From Cunninghamella blakesleeana (lineage: Eukaryota > Mucoromycota > Mucoromycetes > Mucorales > Cunninghamellaceae), in contig JAFCIZ010000001.1 of the NCBI GenBank assembly GCA_017871115.1, positions 6,694,001 through 6,758,000 on the forward strand: a DNA stretch of 64,000 bases, given 5' to 3'. How positions within the stretch are numbered: position 1 is the first letter of the stretch; every line of letters starts with the position of its first letter. A model generated the notes under the pieces. The model worked only from the letters and a program-made list of their open reading frames with translations. It had not been told where the DNA came from and ran no database searches. Positions 41,400-52,500 of this stretch are shown piece by piece. The position numbers and the translations under genes were made by a program.

Positions 41400-42117
41400 T
41401 TAACAACAACCTCCGCTTGATTTTTGTTCATCAGGAGTTTGAGATACTAAAATGGTTTGACCACCGGTTGGTTTAATGGCATTGTTGGATGATTCAAGAG
41501 CCTTATTAGATACAATACGGTAAATTTCTAAAAAAAAAAAATTGTAAAAATAAATATAAAGAAAAAGAAAAGCATGTGAGAGTAAGTGTAAGAAGTTTAT
41601 TTGGAAGGAGTTTATAAAATATAAATGATATACTTTTTATTTTTCTTTTTTTTTTCACTTTTTTTAATAATGTAGATCATTTTTTTATTTTTCTTTTTTT
41701 TTTATACAATACTTACCAGTTAAAATACGTTGGAAAGATAAATCTACGTTGGTAGCATCTAAAGCAGATGTTTCAATAAAAGATAATCCATTTTCAGCGG
41801 CAAATTGTTTAGCTTCATCAGTAGGTACAGCACGTAAATGTCTTAAATCACTCTTATTTCCAACCAACATGATAACAATATTAGAATCGGCATGATCACG
41901 GAGTTCTTTTAACCATCTACTAACACTTTCATAAGTAGATTGTTTGGAAATATCGTATACTAATAATGCACCTACAGCACCACGATAATAACTAAAAATA
42001 ATAGAATATAGAATAATACATATAAGTGTTAATAAATAAAATTTAAAAAATATATACATATATACACTTACGCACTAGTAATGGCACGATATCTTTCTTG
42101 ACCAGCTATAATTAAAT

Positions 42118-42150
<33 letters not shown>

Positions 42151-42381
42151 AAGAAATAATATATAAAGGATCAGCATTATACATCATGCTTAGAATACAT
42201 ATTTATATGTATGTATCTATCACACGCAAAATAAAACAATAATAATAATAATAATATATAAATACTTTACCAGTATCCCAAATTTGAGCCTTGACAGTCT
42301 ATATATAGAAAAAAATTATAAAAAAAAAAGATATTTCATATTCTTTTTAGTTTTCAATACACTAACCAAACTTATTTTAAG

Positions 42382-42419
<38 letters not shown>

Positions 42420-42888
42420 TCTTCAATTTTCTTCCAATGCGTTTTTATTATTATTATCTTATTTTATTAATTATATATTGCTTTACCTTTGAATCGACTT
42501 CAATACTACGAGTAGCAAATTCTACACCAATTGTACTCTTTGATTCCAAGTTGAATTCATTACGAGTGAATCGGCCTAAAAGATTGGTCTTACCTATGTA
42601 TACGGATAAAATAAAAAAAATGGTGTTGCCAATAGAGAGAAATAAAATAAATAAAAAAGTACTCTTCTAAATATATATTTATATTTCAACTTGTTCATAT
42701 TTTATTGATGTTATTCTTTATATATTATTATCATTCACTTACCAACACCAGAATCACCAATCAATACAACTATTTAAAAAGAACAAGATGATGATAAAAT
42801 AAGTTTCAAGTTTATATATTTTATTTCCCGCGTTTTCTTTTTCCTATTTACCTTTAAAAAGATAATCGTATTCTTCGTCTCTGCTCAT
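41400..42888 (-). CDS. YPT3: Rab11/Ypt3 family small GTPase
   Basis: Recycling-endosome and late-Golgi GTPase for exocytosis and polarised growth. Seven exons join in frame. The product starts [20 protein letters not shown] and has the P-loop [14 protein letters not shown], switch [12 protein letters not shown], switch [33 protein letters not shown] for guanine specificity and [10 protein letters not shown]. The stretch [19 protein letters not shown] is the Rab11 subfamily hallmark. The C-terminus GGCC is a double-Cys geranylgeranylation signal. Introns fall inside the P-loop (between GVG and KT) and inside DTAG, so the GTP site is built from several exons. The Thr after the P-loop Lys (many Rab11 have Ser) is a tolerated change. 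Confidence 0.96.
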
Positions 42889-43439
42889 ATTGTGAATATT
42901 ATTTATGTATGTATATGTTTTAAAAAAAATAAATGTATAGAGTAGGGAATATATATAAATATATAGATGAAAAAAGCTGAAATATTTTTTTTAAAAAAAA
43001 AAAAAAGGTGAGAAAGAGAGAAAAAACAAAACAAAAAGTACCTCATAAAAAAAAAAGTGAAGTTTGATTTTTTTTTTAGGCGGTTGTTCAATTATAAGGT
43101 TTAGTGATCAAATGATCAATATGTAAATTGTAGTCAATTAAATAGTAATCTTTAGTATGGTTAAAATATATATTTATACAGTTTATAATATTATTATGAT
43201 TTTTTATAATTATTATTGTCCATTATATGTAATATTTTTATTATTTATTTATTTATTACTATTATCAAATCAATCATTTTTAATTGCTATATAAATAAAT
43301 AAGTATATATCATAACAAAAAACAAAAAAAAAAAAATGATGTATTTAGATTAAGGTACTGGTTGTACAGAGTTTTTGATAGTTTAAAAACCTTCTTTTCT
43401 AACTCTAGGACTGTTTTTATACCTACCTATTTTATTACA

Positions 43440-43484
<45 letters not shown>

Positions 43485-43724
43485 TTATATATAAAATAAA
43501 ACAAAGTGAGAAAGGAATAAAAAATGATTTGTTTATTTATTATTTGTTAATTTAGAATAAAATAAATTTATATATAAAATACTATGCATACAATAATGGT
43601 ATTTAAAAAAAAAAACCCAATGAATCAATGAAACAAATAAAACCAAAAGTAAAATAAAACAAATGATAAAAAAATAAAAAAAATACAATAAAATGAAGGA
43701 GGAAAAGGAGGAAAATGGCGTTTT
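42889..43724. other. Intergenic region between Rab11 and MCT transporter
   Basis: 836 bases between two minus-strand genes. It carries a compound TA/GA microsatellite (43441-43484), an A-run at 43327 and T-rich blocks. No coding or RNA signal seen. Confidence 0.5.
43441..43484. repeat. Compound (TA)n(GA)n microsatellite
   Basis: About twelve TA units switch directly to about ten GA units in an intergenic spacer. Confidence 0.95.
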
Positions 43725-45792
43725 TTAAGCTTTCTTGAATGGGTACCAACCAGCACGAATTACACGTACAACCCAAGCTAAACAACCACAAAAACATAAT
43801 AAAACACCAGCAAAAATAATAGCGCGATCGTATGTAGGATGTCCACTATCACTATTAATTAAAACCGCACATAAAGGATTCCCTAATAATCCACCAAAGA
43901 ACCATGCGAAAAATAACCATCCATTTGCACTTTCTATAATATCCAACCCTACGCACTGGGCTAAAACAGCAGGCATCATGGCCATATATCCCTTTTTTTT
44001 AAAAAAAAAATAAAAGAAAAAAATTTAGTAAATCATGCTTTTTTTTTTTTACTGTTTTTTTAAAAGTAAAATAGAAAATGAATATCTTTTTTTTACCCCT
44101 CCAAAAATACCAAAAGTAGCAGAAAAAGACCAAATCATAGCTGTATTTGTTGCTGGTAACCAAATGGCTAAGCACACAACACCTGTCATAAAGATACATA
44201 TACTTGTTGTATTGGCTCTTCCAATAAAATCACTTACTGTCCCTGACCCAATTTTACCAACAATCATAACACCTGATTGAATAGCTGATAAATTTGTGCC
44301 TATCCATTTATCTAAACCAAGATAAGTTGCATAAGCTAATAATAACAATAATAAAAATCAAAATAAACAAAGTCAATACGTATAATCAATTATATGTTTA
44401 TTTCCTTCTTTTTTTTTTGTTTTCTAACAAGAAGAATAATAAAAACTTACAAGGTAAATAGCCAGATGGAACATTAAAAGCAAAGTTACCAAAAAATTGA
44501 ATAGCAAATAAAAGGCAAAATTGAATATTTTTAAAAGGTTTGATACTAAGGCATTCCTTGATTGTCATTTTTGGTGGAGGGTTTAATGGTCTAACTACAC
44601 AAGCAGCAAATCCCAAAAATACCAAATTGATAAATCCAACTACTCTTAATGACCAACGAACCCCTAAGGTATTATTAATAGCATTTACAATATTTGACAT
44701 GACCAAACCACCAAAACCAGACCCACTAACCGCTAAAGGAACAGAGTATCCATATTAAATAAACAAAAAAAAAATATAGTAATAAGAATTAAACCAATTC
44801 ATTGAATATATTATTATATAAAATCATTTATCATTATACCATATTATTTTATTTTACCTATACCCACTGCCATACCACGTCGTTTTGAAAAGAATTGCTG
44901 AGCAGCTGAAATACATGGAACTACATATTATATATAGTTAAATAAAAAAATAAATGAAAAGAAGATTAATAAAAATGTAAAATACAACAACTATGGCTTT
45001 TTTTATTTTCTTATTTATCTATATACTTACACCAAGCTAAACTAGCACCAAAACCAGCTATAATATATGATTAAAAAGTATAAAATGTAGAGTAAAAAGA
45101 AAAAAAGATTAAAAAATCTGTCTTTTAAAAATGATTTTTTTTTTCTTTTCTTTTACAAACCTAAAACGCCTTGAGTTAACATCAACTGCCAAACCTACAG
45201 AAATTTAAATTTTAATGTAAACAAAAAGAACTATTTACAGAATATGTATATATATATATATATATATATTTACCTGATTTGAAATACTTGCCATCATTAA
45301 GGCAAAAGTGTTACAAAATGCTGAAGCTATTAAAATCCATTTATAACCCACTTTATATGCAATATAACCATATATTGGGCCAATCAATGTAGAAAAAGCT
45401 AACCATAAACTACCAATCCATGCTAATGTATTCATTTGATTTACATACACATAATCATTATAATAATCTAAATAAATCCCCCACTAATATATATATATAT
45501 ATATATATATAAATGATCATCGTTTTATTATTGTTTACTATTATTATTTTTTAATATAAATAAATAAATAATATATATATATCAAACTTACAATATAATT
45601 GTATCCTTGAGTACAAAATAAACCACAAAAACAGCCAGCTAGGACCAGCCAAGCTATACCACCGTCTGGTGGAGGAATAAGATCATCGGGTGTAGTAGTA
45701 ACTGAAAGACAATCTTCTTCTTTCGGTATAGTAATATCTTTAGGTTCATGCTGATTTTTATAAGATACTTTTTCCTCTATTTCATTATTCAT
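43725..45792 (-). CDS. MFS monocarboxylate-type (MCT/Mch) transporter
   Basis: Twelve-helix major facilitator of the MCT family. About nine exons. The polar N-terminus (MNNEIEEKVSYKNQ..., about 45 residues) leads to PPPDGGIAWLVLAGCF, the MCT signature around helix 1. WIGSLWLAFSTLIGPIYGYI and YKWILIASAFCNTFALMMAS are helices 2-3, and FFSKRRGMAVGI is the loop 4-5 motif. VSGSGFGGLVMS, then ATYLGLDKWIGTNLSAIQSG and IVGKIGSGTVSDFIGRANT mark the second half, and the last exon ends RAGWYPFKKA. Fungal members transport monocarboxylates, riboflavin or sometimes remain unassigned; despite the name, yeast Mch proteins do not move lactate. The substrate is therefore open. Many introns, several under 100 bases. 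Confidence 0.88.
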
Positions 45793-46933
45793 TTTTTATT
45801 CTTATTGCTATTATTATTATGATTAAATAATATATTTGGTATATAAAAAGAAGAAGAAAAATAAAAAAGAAGAAGAAAGGAGAAGCTTTTTTTTTTTTTT
45901 TTTTTTTCAATCAACCTTTTATATAATGTTTGATATTTTTTTTTTTTTTTCAAGTGCCGTTGAAAGAAACCTATTGGTGTACAAAATGATATAATAAAAA
46001 TGTAACAATAATATATTATTATTTTTACAAGTCTTATATACCTCTTTTTTATCTATTATCCTTTTTAAGTAGTATTTCCTATTTTCTTTTTCCTTTGATC
46101 TCTCTTCTTCGCTATAAATCAAAAACAACATATATGTTTTTATTATTATTATTATTATTATTCCTTGATGAAGATCATTCGTTTTTTTTTTTTTCTGTTT
46201 TAAAAAAAAACTAAGACTTTTTCGGGTTTTTAATCATAAATTATGATTGGTATTATTTTTTTTTTATCTCTTAAAAAAAAAATTTTCTTTTTCTTCTTAT
46301 AAATATTATATACAAATATATATACATCATGATCATAGCTTCTTGTAAAAATGTCTCTTTCCATTTATAGATGATTTGTTATCTTTTATCTACTACCTAT
46401 GTACTTAAAATGGTGATGAATAAAACAAAAAAAGAAATTTAATTTTTTTGATATTAAGATTATCATAATATGGTAATGGTAATATATCGCAGCTTGGAAA
46501 TTAAAGTTTTCCTTTTTTCTATATTTTTTTCTACCAAAACAGAATATGTACGTATATTTTAGTTTAAAAAAAAATAAGGAGAAGGAAAGACATAGCTCAC
46601 TTTAAATGTCATATTATTTTTATTTATACTAACAAAAAAGTAATAATAAATCATATTTTTTGAGTGTTATATATATATAATGAAGTAATCAGACATATCT
46701 TTTTTTATAAAAATAAAAACGGCTATTATTAAAGGATAATCACTTTTATAAATATATGCGGTTTATACTCTATTTATTCTTTTATCAAAAATATATATTA
46801 CACTATGCTGTCGATGTTTTTTTATTTTATTTTCACTCTATATATTCTAACTATGTATATTAAATTAAATTAAATTAAAAAAAAGAAAAAAAAGCAATCA
46901 CGTCATGATGATCTTTTTTTTTTTTTATAATTA
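45793..46933. other. Intergenic region, no gene recognised
   Basis: 1.14 kb between two minus-strand genes, with T-runs of 20 or more near 45887-45908 and 45939-45950, an ATT run (46141-46161) and TA runs. Nothing codes here that I can support. Confidence 0.55.
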
Positions 46934-47915
46934 TTATTGCTGAGCGGCCAAAGTATCATGTTCGTCAATATCAATTGCATCCCAAGGATAGACCAACCAT
47001 TGATCAGGCATACTAACGGCAGCATAATAATTTTTCATGATGTGATCAGGTAATTCCCGTTTTTTAGGCTTTTCTTTATTATGTAAAACATAAACACCAA
47101 TGGTAGTGTTAGATTCACCAGGTTGAAGACCTTGACGGAGTTCTTCAGCCACAATTTCTTTTTCAATTTCTTTCACAGCATAAGCCATAGTCATTCTTGA
47201 ATCATCCACTTCATCCACAATCAAAATACGTTTCCCTAATAATGTTTGTTCAGATTGAGCAAAATTTAACCATTGTGTCTTAGTAACTTCAACGGGTCGT
47301 GTATCTCCTTTTGCAGCAGCAATTTCTAATTCTTCATATAAAGATAATCCAATTACTTGAATAGGTACATTGCGATCATTGACTTTATTTAAAAATGTTC
47401 TCAAGAAACGAGCTGGGATCATACTATACAATAAAAATAAAAAAAAAATATAAAGTAAAAAAAAAACCATATTAGATATACATCTATAATAAATAAATAA
47501 AAACAATACCAACTATCAAACAGCTCCTTTCCTTTCTCTTTTCTTTTTTTTATTAATATCAATACATAAATAAAAAACAATATCCACTAATATTAAATGG
47601 TGTACTTTCCCATTATTTGCCTTTTTCTTTCTCTTTCTCTTTCCCACTTTTTTTTTCCCTTTTTATTTATTTCAATACATAAATAAAAAATAAAAAAAGA
47701 ATACTGCCAGCAATAAAAGATATATATCTCCCCTTACTTTTCTTCCTCTTTCATTTTTTTTTTTCTGACTATATTTATTTATTAATAAAAACTTACCCTC
47801 CAGCAGCAATAGCAATCATTAAATCTGGTTTGAAATCTTCATTTAACTTGAAACGTTCAACAGATTCACGGATATCTTTATGGATTTGATTATAAGTAAT
47901 ATATTTTTTAGCCAT
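46934..47915 (-). CDS. HPT1: Hypoxanthine/xanthine-guanine phosphoribosyltransferase (Hpt1-like)
   Basis: Purine salvage enzyme that joins hypoxanthine, guanine or xanthine to PRPP. Two exons with a long 371-base intron (about 47426-47796), giving about 202 residues, close to yeast Hpt1. The N-terminal exon reads MAKKYITYNQIHKDIRESVE then KPDLMIAIAAGG, the first PRPP-contact loop; the second exon begins MIPARFLRTFL. The PRPP motif is ILIVDEVDDSRMTM with the two acidic residues intact. VYPWDAIDIDEHDT near the end is the base-contact region (VYPWE-like) of this fungal/archaeal-type group rather than human-type HPRT. Cytosolic. Intron length and its duplicated content are unusual here. Confidence 0.92.
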
Positions 47916-49145
47916 TGTTTTGTTTATTAATAAAAAAATAAAAAATTATCTATTTACAAAAGAAGAAAGAAAGTGGAAATCAAAAAAAAAAATTCTTTTT
48001 TTAACCGGAATTTTAAAAATTTTTTAGTCCAAATTTGGAATTGGTATATTTTTTTTTAAAATCCAAGGTAATAGTAATAATGATAATATTTATATTTATT
48101 TAAATAATGTTGATGATAAATTATTAAAGTATATATTATAAATAATAATAGTAATAATAATAACAATATATATATGCATTGCTTGGATTTTAAAAATCAT
48201 TATATATAATAATAATAAAATTGAATGACTTTATAGTTTTATAAAATATTCAAACCCAGAACGGTATATTTTTTTTCTTCCTAATATCGAGATTGAAATC
48301 AAGACCCTTCATTATATAAGCTTAGGATGACTATTTAATATAAAAGTCAAACAGAATCTATCTTCCTTCATATTTATGTATATTTATGTATATGTATGCA
48401 TATGTATCTATATATTTATATATTTATATAATAAAAAGAAAAATAATAATATTATAATATATTATATAATAACGTAATTCTTATATTTCACCCTTTGCTT
48501 CTCTTATTCTTACCATCCCCTTTGGTATAAATCACCTAAACAAGTAAATAAAAAAACTTTGTCAGTTTCCACGCTTTTCACACGTACCTTTTTTTTAAAA
48601 AATAAAATAAAATAAACAAATGCTATTTCAAATTTTTACTTTATAAAAATAATCAGTTTTATTTTATATATTATATACCCATTTTTTTATTTAAAAATAA
48701 AGCATATAGCTAGGTATGGAAACATAGAGTATGATTTTATTTTTGAAATAGAGTATCCAAAATATTAGACTCGAGGAAAATATCTTAATATCTTCACAAA
48801 TAATAAATTGATTAGCTTGAGTAATGGTTTTTTAAATCGATTTTTCAGTTTATTAAAAGTTAAATGAAATTATTATTTAATATTTTCGTAGATCTATGTT
48901 TTATTTCAAAAATAAAAATAAATAAAAAGAATAGATGCTTTATTGTATAGAATTTCAAATATATATATATATATATATATTTTGGGCGATTTTTGCTTGA
49001 AAAAGAAAAGATCAACTTTTTGACCAACCAGAGTTTACTATTTTTTTAAAAAAAATCAATAACTACAATTAATTTTTTATTTAAAGCCAGCTCCTTTTAA
49101 TTCCTCTTTCCATTCACTCTTCACTTTTTTATTTTTTAATATATA
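47916..49145. other. Divergent intergenic region, Hpt1 / HET-like
   Basis: 1.23 kb between divergent starts. It includes an ATA-rich block, a TA run (48959-48980), and AAT repeats. Sequence is A+T-rich throughout with no sizeable reading frame. Promoters of both genes must lie here, but no element is recognisable. Confidence 0.5.
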
Positions 49146-51040
49146 ATGATACAAACTACACTTTTAAATTATTTTAATTGTAATAATAAAGAGCCATTAA
49201 AAGAAACAGAAAGAAACAAAAGTTTCGCATTATTAAAACAATCCCGATTATATGATTACTTTACCATTAGAAGACCACCTAATCAAAGTACAATAGTGGA
49301 TTATTTTACAAAAAAAAAGGAACCTGCTAAAAAAAAAAAAGGTATATAATATATATAAACATATGAAAAATAAAATAAAATTAAAACACACGCATAGAGC
49401 TATCTTTTTTATTCATTTAATATTCTTATTATTATTTATTACAAGTAGAACCAGTATTTGATCTTATTCTAGTCGACATCAGTAAATCCAGTGCATATAG
49501 TGAAGAAATACAATGTGTAAAAAAGAATATATATGATAAAGACTTAAAATACATAGCGCTCAGTTATCGTCGCGGAGAAGTTCAGGAACAACTTGTTGAA
49601 ACACCCAGTTATCATATATCTGTCTCTTCGTTTGATCTATTCCATTTAAGGGACCTTTGCAACTGTATACGACGTGAACCTGATTTGAAAACAATACAAT
49701 ATTTATGGGTTGATGCTATCTCTCTTCCCCCCCAACATACAACAGCAATGAAAAGAAAAACATTACAGCATTTAACTCTGATTTACCAAAAAGCTACATA
49801 TATACTGGCTGTACCTGATTTACATTTAAAATATTTATTAAACAACCCTTCCAACAGATATTTTATACAACTAGTGGAATTATATCGCCATAGGATTTAT
49901 CAACAGTTATTATTATGCAATGGCCAACAGCAGCAGCAGAAGCAACAACAACAACAACAACAACAAAATGATATAATGAAGGGCGCAGACAAGGATAACG
50001 ATGACAATCAATTAAAAGAAGCTTATGAATTTCTACAATATCTTATTGAAGATTGGTCAAATCGTGTATGGGTTACAAATGAATATCATCATGCAAAGGA
50101 AAAAATAAATACACCAATGAAATATATATTTATTATGATGCTGGATTATAACACAACTTCCTTTTTTAATTATTCATTTAATAATCAACAGCAACAACAG
50201 CTTATGAATACAATAAAAAAAATCTCAAATCATCATGGTCAACAATTTATTCAACACTTGAAAAAGAAACTAATACAACGTCATCCATTAGATATGATAT
50301 TAAATACAAACACAACTAGCAATGAAGATCGGTTTTATGCATTTTTGCCATTATGGGATAAATATAAACATGTGATCCAAAATCAAGATACTATATCAAC
50401 ATGGCATATCACGGATATGGTTTCGGTTCGACTTAAATTATATGATATCATGGATGATTTATGGGATAAAGCAAGATTACTATTTGCATGTTCTATGAAT
50501 GAAACTCTTACTTTACCTAGTTTCGCAAGTCAATACCAAGCTGAACATTTACCTATTATTGAATTGGATCATCCTGAAATGGCACATAAACGATATTCAG
50601 ATTTTTTATTAACCCATTTATTAAATTTATTGGTGGATCATCATGCTTTGGATATTTGTATCATTAACGAAGAATACAATCAGGTACTTCATATGAAATC
50701 AGGGCTATATATGGAAAATTTATTGTCCATTCAATATCATTCGCCACTCTGCTACTTGTCTGTCAAAGCCAAAAAGTATTTTATTTATAAGCTTCCTCTT
50801 CATTTAAATACTTCCTTTTTATCGAAATGCTCCTTGAAAAATAATAACTTATCTTTAGTTTATATTCCTTATTATATTTATTCAAAACCAAACTATTTTA
50901 ATATTATCCCTAATGACGCTACCGGGATCACATTGGTTGGGCATTCGGATGTTAATCGATGGGTATTATGCGACATTCATGTGTATCATCCTAATGATTA
51001 TACTCCTTCTTCAAATCGCTATACCTTTCATATTTATTAA
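49146..51040 (+). CDS. HET-like domain protein with three N-terminal PIP-box motifs
   Basis: Two exons, 49146-49341 and 49446-51040, joined in frame to 596 residues. The 65-residue exon 1 product holds three matches to the PCNA-interacting box Q-x-x-[LI]-x-x-Y-F: QTTLLNYF (3-10), QSRLYDYF (32-39) and QSTIVDYF (47-54), then a basic KKKEPAKKKK (56-65) that may be a nuclear signal. Exon 2 looks like a divergent heterokaryon-incompatibility (HET) domain: YIALSYRRGEVQEQLVETP in place of Y-x-ALSY-x-WG, QYLWVDAISLPP for the LW-[IV]-DA-x-CI strand, KRKTLQHLTLIYQKATYILA, and DWSNRVWVTNEYHHAKEKI for the R-x-W-x-x-E helix. A poly-Gln/Asp insert sits between the last two. The C-terminal 300 residues are unassigned. 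HET proteins mostly act in non-self recognition in Ascomycota; a role here is unknown. The motifs are seen; PCNA binding is inferred. Confidence 0.8.
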
Positions 51041-51480
51041 ATATTATTTTCTTATTTTTATTTTTTATGATATCTAAAAATAAATAAATAATTAACAATG
51101 CCCTTTCCTAATTATAATTAGATTATGATAATTATTTTAAACATTAACCTAGTTTTTTATTATTATTGTTGTCAAATATATAGTAGGATTTAAAAATAGT
51201 TTATCATCAATATACTGGGCATTTATCCTGACCTCATTCAGACCCCATATCATTTTCAAAGAAATTTTTAAAGGGGAACTAGTTGATCAGCTTCTGAACA
51301 TTGATAGATATCATCTTCAATACAATTGCCTTCCAATACATTTAGATTATTAGTGTAGCAGTATTATCTCTACTTTTGTAGTTTGTTTCTAAAACATAAC
51401 TACGGGGGCGCTCTGCATAAATGTCATATATTCCTTTGATATTATAAATAAATATAAAAATGAAACGAGAAATAAAAATT

Positions 51481-51542
51481 TAAAATAAAATAAAATGAAA
51501 TAAAATAAAATGAAATAAAATGAAATAAAATAAAATGAAATA
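51481..51542. repeat. AAAAT/GAAAT minisatellite
   Basis: Tandem five-base AAAAT units with interspersed GAAAT variants in a near-regular order (super-unit about 10-15 bases). Confidence 0.85.
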
Positions 51543-52185
51543 TATATAAAAAAAAAACAAGTTTAATTTTTTAAAATATCTTTGCATATGAATTTTTATT
51601 TACTTACAATTTTTATATTATTTTTACTTTTAGGTCGTTCTGATAAAACAAGAACTGAGGCTGTCCATAATGGTACTCTGTAGATTAAGTTTTTGCTTTT
51701 TGATATAGTCACTCCATACTGTATTCGCTTTCATTACTTTTTCCTTCTTTCTCTATGCATTAGATAATTTTTTATTTTTTATTTTAAATATAATTAAGAC
51801 CAATTTTTTCCTTTTCTTTCACTTAAATTGTCAAATTTTTATAATAAATTATTATCTATAAAATAATTATTTAACTTGTCAATGTTTATAAAACAAACTT
51901 TATAATTTTATTTTATTTTACTTTATTTTGACTTACTATAACATATTATACAATACTGATTTAAATCATTTTAAACTTTTTACTACTATTTTAATTGGCG
52001 GTCATTAAACTCTTGCTTTAATCCTGCTTTTATTTTACTTATAATCTTTATTTTATTTCTTTTTATTTTTTTTTAATTTTATTTTATTTTTTAATTTTTT
52101 ATACCTTTATTTTAAGTCGTTATACTTATAAAACAGAAACTGGTGCTCACTGGAAACTTATTATATATCCCAAATATAACTTATG

Positions 52186-52291
52186 ATACTCATTTCTCAT
52201 TTCAAAAAAATAAATCTCAACCAAAAACCCACTTAACAATACTCATTTCTCATTTCTAAAAAATAAATCTTAAACAAAAACTCATATCACG
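52186..52291. repeat. Imperfect 53-base tandem repeat, two copies plus decayed third
   Basis: Both copies start ATACTCATTTCTCATTTC and continue AAAAATAAATCT...AACAAAAAC; the second copy starts 53 bases after the first (52239). A weaker third copy is visible at about 52317-52350 (AACAAAAATAAATTTCACC). It lies about 125 bases 3' of tRNA-Leu. Confidence 0.8.
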
Positions 52292-52408
52292 AACTTATTT
52301 TATTTTAACAAAAATAAATTTCACCAAAAACACACACCAACTATACTTTTAATAATCAATAGCAGCGGAAATACTATTATGATAAATGTTTAGCCGAATA
52401 AAATTGCT

Positions 52409-52413
52409 AAAAA
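52409..52413 (-). terminator. RNA polymerase III terminator of tRNA-Leu
   Basis: T5 on the minus strand, three bases past the discriminator A, fitting Pol III termination. Confidence 0.8.
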
Positions 52414-52415
52414 TG

Positions 52416-52500
52416 TGAAGAGAGTGGGATTCGAACCCACGCCTCAAGAATGAGACCAGGACCTTAACCTGGCGCCTTAGACCAACTCGGCCATCTCTCC
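52416..52500 (-). tRNA. tRNA-Leu (anticodon AAG)
   Basis: Complete class II tRNA with no intron. The acceptor stem is GGAGAGA/TCTCTTC with one G-T pair, followed by discriminator A. The D arm is GCCGAGTTGGTCTAAGGC. The anticodon stem CCAGG/CCTGG encloses loop TTAAGGT, anticodon AAG (plus-strand 52463-52465, complement), reading CTT and, with inosine, CTC/CTA. A long variable arm (TCTCATTCTTGAGGC) is typical of tRNA-Leu. The T arm is GTGGGTTCGAATCCCAC. Internal A box TGGCCGAGTTGG (52482-52493) and B box GGTTCGAATCC (52427-52437) match consensus. No CCA encoded, as expected for a nuclear tRNA. Confidence 0.97.

Larger units (their letters stand above)
51041..52415. other. Gene-free region next to tRNA-Leu, repeat-bearing
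   Basis: About 1.4 kb between the HET-like gene and the tRNA. It contains a GAAATAAAATAAAAT-type minisatellite (51481-51542), a tandem 53-base repeat (52186-52291) and two related 30-base segments at about 51634 and 52112. No open frame beyond chance. The texture differs from ordinary spacers here and could be remains of an element near a tRNA, but no transposase or terminal repeats are seen. Confidence 0.5.

Noticed and set aside
52186..52350. CRISPR-like repeat
   Set aside because: The units abut with no spacers, in nuclear fungal DNA; it is a plain tandem repeat.
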